DNA of 31,211 nt from CAYQAJ01 sp964415245 (GTDB lineage: Bacteria > Planctomycetota > Planctomycetia > Pirellulales > Pirellulaceae), in assembly GCA_964415245.1 (NCBI GenBank), contig CAYQAJ010000026.1, positions 1-31,211 of the forward strand, in the 5' to 3' direction. Position numbers and translations under genes: made by a program. Position 1 is the stretch's first letter, and each line of letters opens with the position of its first letter. This document shows positions 30,132 to 31,211 of the stretch, one piece after another. Under the pieces are notes generated by a model that did no database searches, was not told the DNA's origin, and worked only from the letters and a program-made list of their open reading frames with translations.

Positions 30132-30992
30132 CTAAACATCCACGTCAACCCGTTCGTCCAATGGTGAAACGAACCCGCGCTCCAAGCGAATGCCAACGCT
30201 GCGTAAAACCGCCAGCGTTCCGGCGACGCATAGACACAGCAGGAAATTGTACAACAGCAAAGCCAAAAATAAGCGCACTTGAGGGGGAAACAAAAGGGAG
30301 CGCAGAACTATGAACTGGCCGAGGGTGATCAGGAATAGATACCCTAGTCCGGTTGGAAGCTGCTGAAGCATGCCGCGATATGGCGCGAACGACCAGCGAA
30401 TGCTGGGCAACACCACGGCGACGTTGGCGAACGCGATTGCCGCTCCCAACGGCAATTCCCAGGCGGCTGGAACATCTCCTTCACTATCAACGCGGAGTAT
30501 GGCCGCGACGAGACCGACGCTCATGGCCAGCATGAGCGAGCCCGCAAGCAGCTCACCCAAGCGGAACTGAGTGTTTCGCGCAGAACCGGCGGTGGTCGAC
30601 GCCTCCGCCGTCAATCGCCAGCCGCGTCTTGTTCTCAGCAACCAGAACGGAATCGACGAAACGACGACGGCGACGCCCACGAATTTGGCGATCCGCGTCG
30701 TGATTAGGAAGTTCCACGGGCTGCCGCCGTCTCTCGGGATTACGGACGTGCCCAACGCGAGGGAAAACCACAGTACGGTAGCCAACAACAGTCCACCCGG
30801 CCAGCGGACGACGATCGGAGCGCCGCCGCACACGGCAACAAACGCCACCAGGCTCGCTTGCCCCAGACACCAAGCCAGTGCAACCTCCGGCGCCGGCATA
30901 TCTGCCACTCCAACCACCCACACCACGACGAAGCTCAACAACAGATGAGCCAGGACCACCGCTGCCACCACGCCGACTCGAATTGCGTTCAT
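30132..30992 (-). CDS. Polytopic membrane protein of unknown function
   Basis: A predicted 286-residue integral membrane protein with about eight hydrophobic segments, starting with VGVVAAVVLAHLLLSFVVVW. Near the middle a cytoplasmic-type loop (LLRTRRGWRLTAEASTTAGSARNTQFRLGELL) leads into the second membrane half. QFRLGELLAGSLMLAMSVGL resembles a helix often found in small planctomycete membrane proteins of unknown role. No catalytic or transport motif is recognised. The ATG at 30992 (AAAGG close upstream) is preferred to in-frame starts up to 31124, whose extra 44 residues look like intergenic sequence. It lies 79 bases upstream of the DUF1080 gene in the same direction. Confidence 0.7.
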   Translation of the reverse strand: MNAIRVGVVAAVVLAHLLLSFVVVWVVGVADMPAPEVALAWCLGQASLVAFVAVCGGAPIVVRWPGGLLLATVLWFSLALGTSVIPRDGGSPWNFLITTRIAKFVGVAVVVSSIPFWLLRTRRGWRLTAEASTTAGSARNTQFRLGELLAGSLMLAMSVGLVAAILRVDSEGDVPAAWELPLGAAIAFANVAVVLPSIRWSFAPYRGMLQQLPTGLGYLFLITLGQFIVLRSLLFPPQVRLFLALLLYNFLLCLCVAGTLAVLRSVGIRLERGFVSPLDERVDVDV

Positions 30993-31124
30993 GGCCTTTG
31001 GTTCGCGTGGGTTCGTGGTGCCGAACGGTGGCATCTGAAAACCAAAACCCGATTTGCCGGGCGAGTGGACGCCGCCAAAATTATCGACCCACATGGCGAT
31101 AGCGAGCAAGTTCGCCGGTCGCAA

Positions 31125-31211
31125 ACTACGGTGGCCCCCGCGGAAAGAGCAGCCCCGGCCAGAAGGTCAGGGTTTGCGCAGGGTTCGCGCCGTCGCCGTT
31201 GGCTCCGGGCT
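31125..31211. other. Window end without recognisable gene
   Basis: The last 87 bases show no recognisable coding signal, repeat or RNA. A gene could begin beyond the window. Confidence 0.4.

Overview
The window looks like part of a planctomycete chromosome, most likely Pirellulales-like. The evidence is high GC with long antisense shadow ORFs, a Hanks-type Ser/Thr kinase with a C-terminal membrane anchor, a secreted DUF1080 protein, and several short inverted repeats and heptamer arrays of a kind I associate with planctomycete intergenic DNA. A 100-N run at 4751-4850 shows that it is a scaffolded draft or metagenome assembly. No tRNA, rRNA, CRISPR array or transposase gene was seen.

Layout: positions 446-7873 hold a minus-strand glycan operon. 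In transcription order it encodes a NoeA-like methyltransferase with a kinase-like N-terminus, a KpsS-like capsule glycosyltransferase cut by the N-gap, a methyltransferase-like protein, a CE4 polysaccharide deacetylase, a GT4 glycosyltransferase and a zinc-ribbon methyltransferase. From a 220-bp divergent region, a plus-strand operon runs from 8094 to 24842. Its core is a nonulosonic acid (pseudaminic/legionaminic-type) pathway: PseB dehydratase, a Gfo/Idh/MocA oxidoreductase, an SDR, PseC aminotransferase, an SpsF-type cytidylyltransferase, PseG hydrolase and a NeuB/PseI-family synthase. Two methyltransferases follow. A ParE/RelE toxin-antitoxin pair then lies in the opposite orientation. 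After it come WbqC, a PIG-L deacetylase, an FAD oxidoreductase, a large glycosyltransferase with an inserted beta-sandwich-like segment, a GDP-fucose-synthase-like epimerase and GalE.

From 25.1 kb onward the genes look unrelated to glycan synthesis: an isoprenylcysteine-methyltransferase-like membrane protein, the Ser/Thr kinase, a small exported secretin-domain protein, a YihX-like HAD phosphatase, a DUF1080 protein and a polytopic membrane protein.

Together the two divergent operons appear to make, methylate, activate and transfer unusual sugars to a surface or secreted glycan. The most interesting points are the non-standard nonulosonic acid gene set (no PseH acetyltransferase, two extra oxidoreductases, a synthase with a GPDH motif and an unusual NGSD segment), the glycosyltransferase with an inserted domain, the kinase-like/methyltransferase fusion and the dense repeat content. 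All functions are inferred from sequence motifs read by eye; no database search was run.
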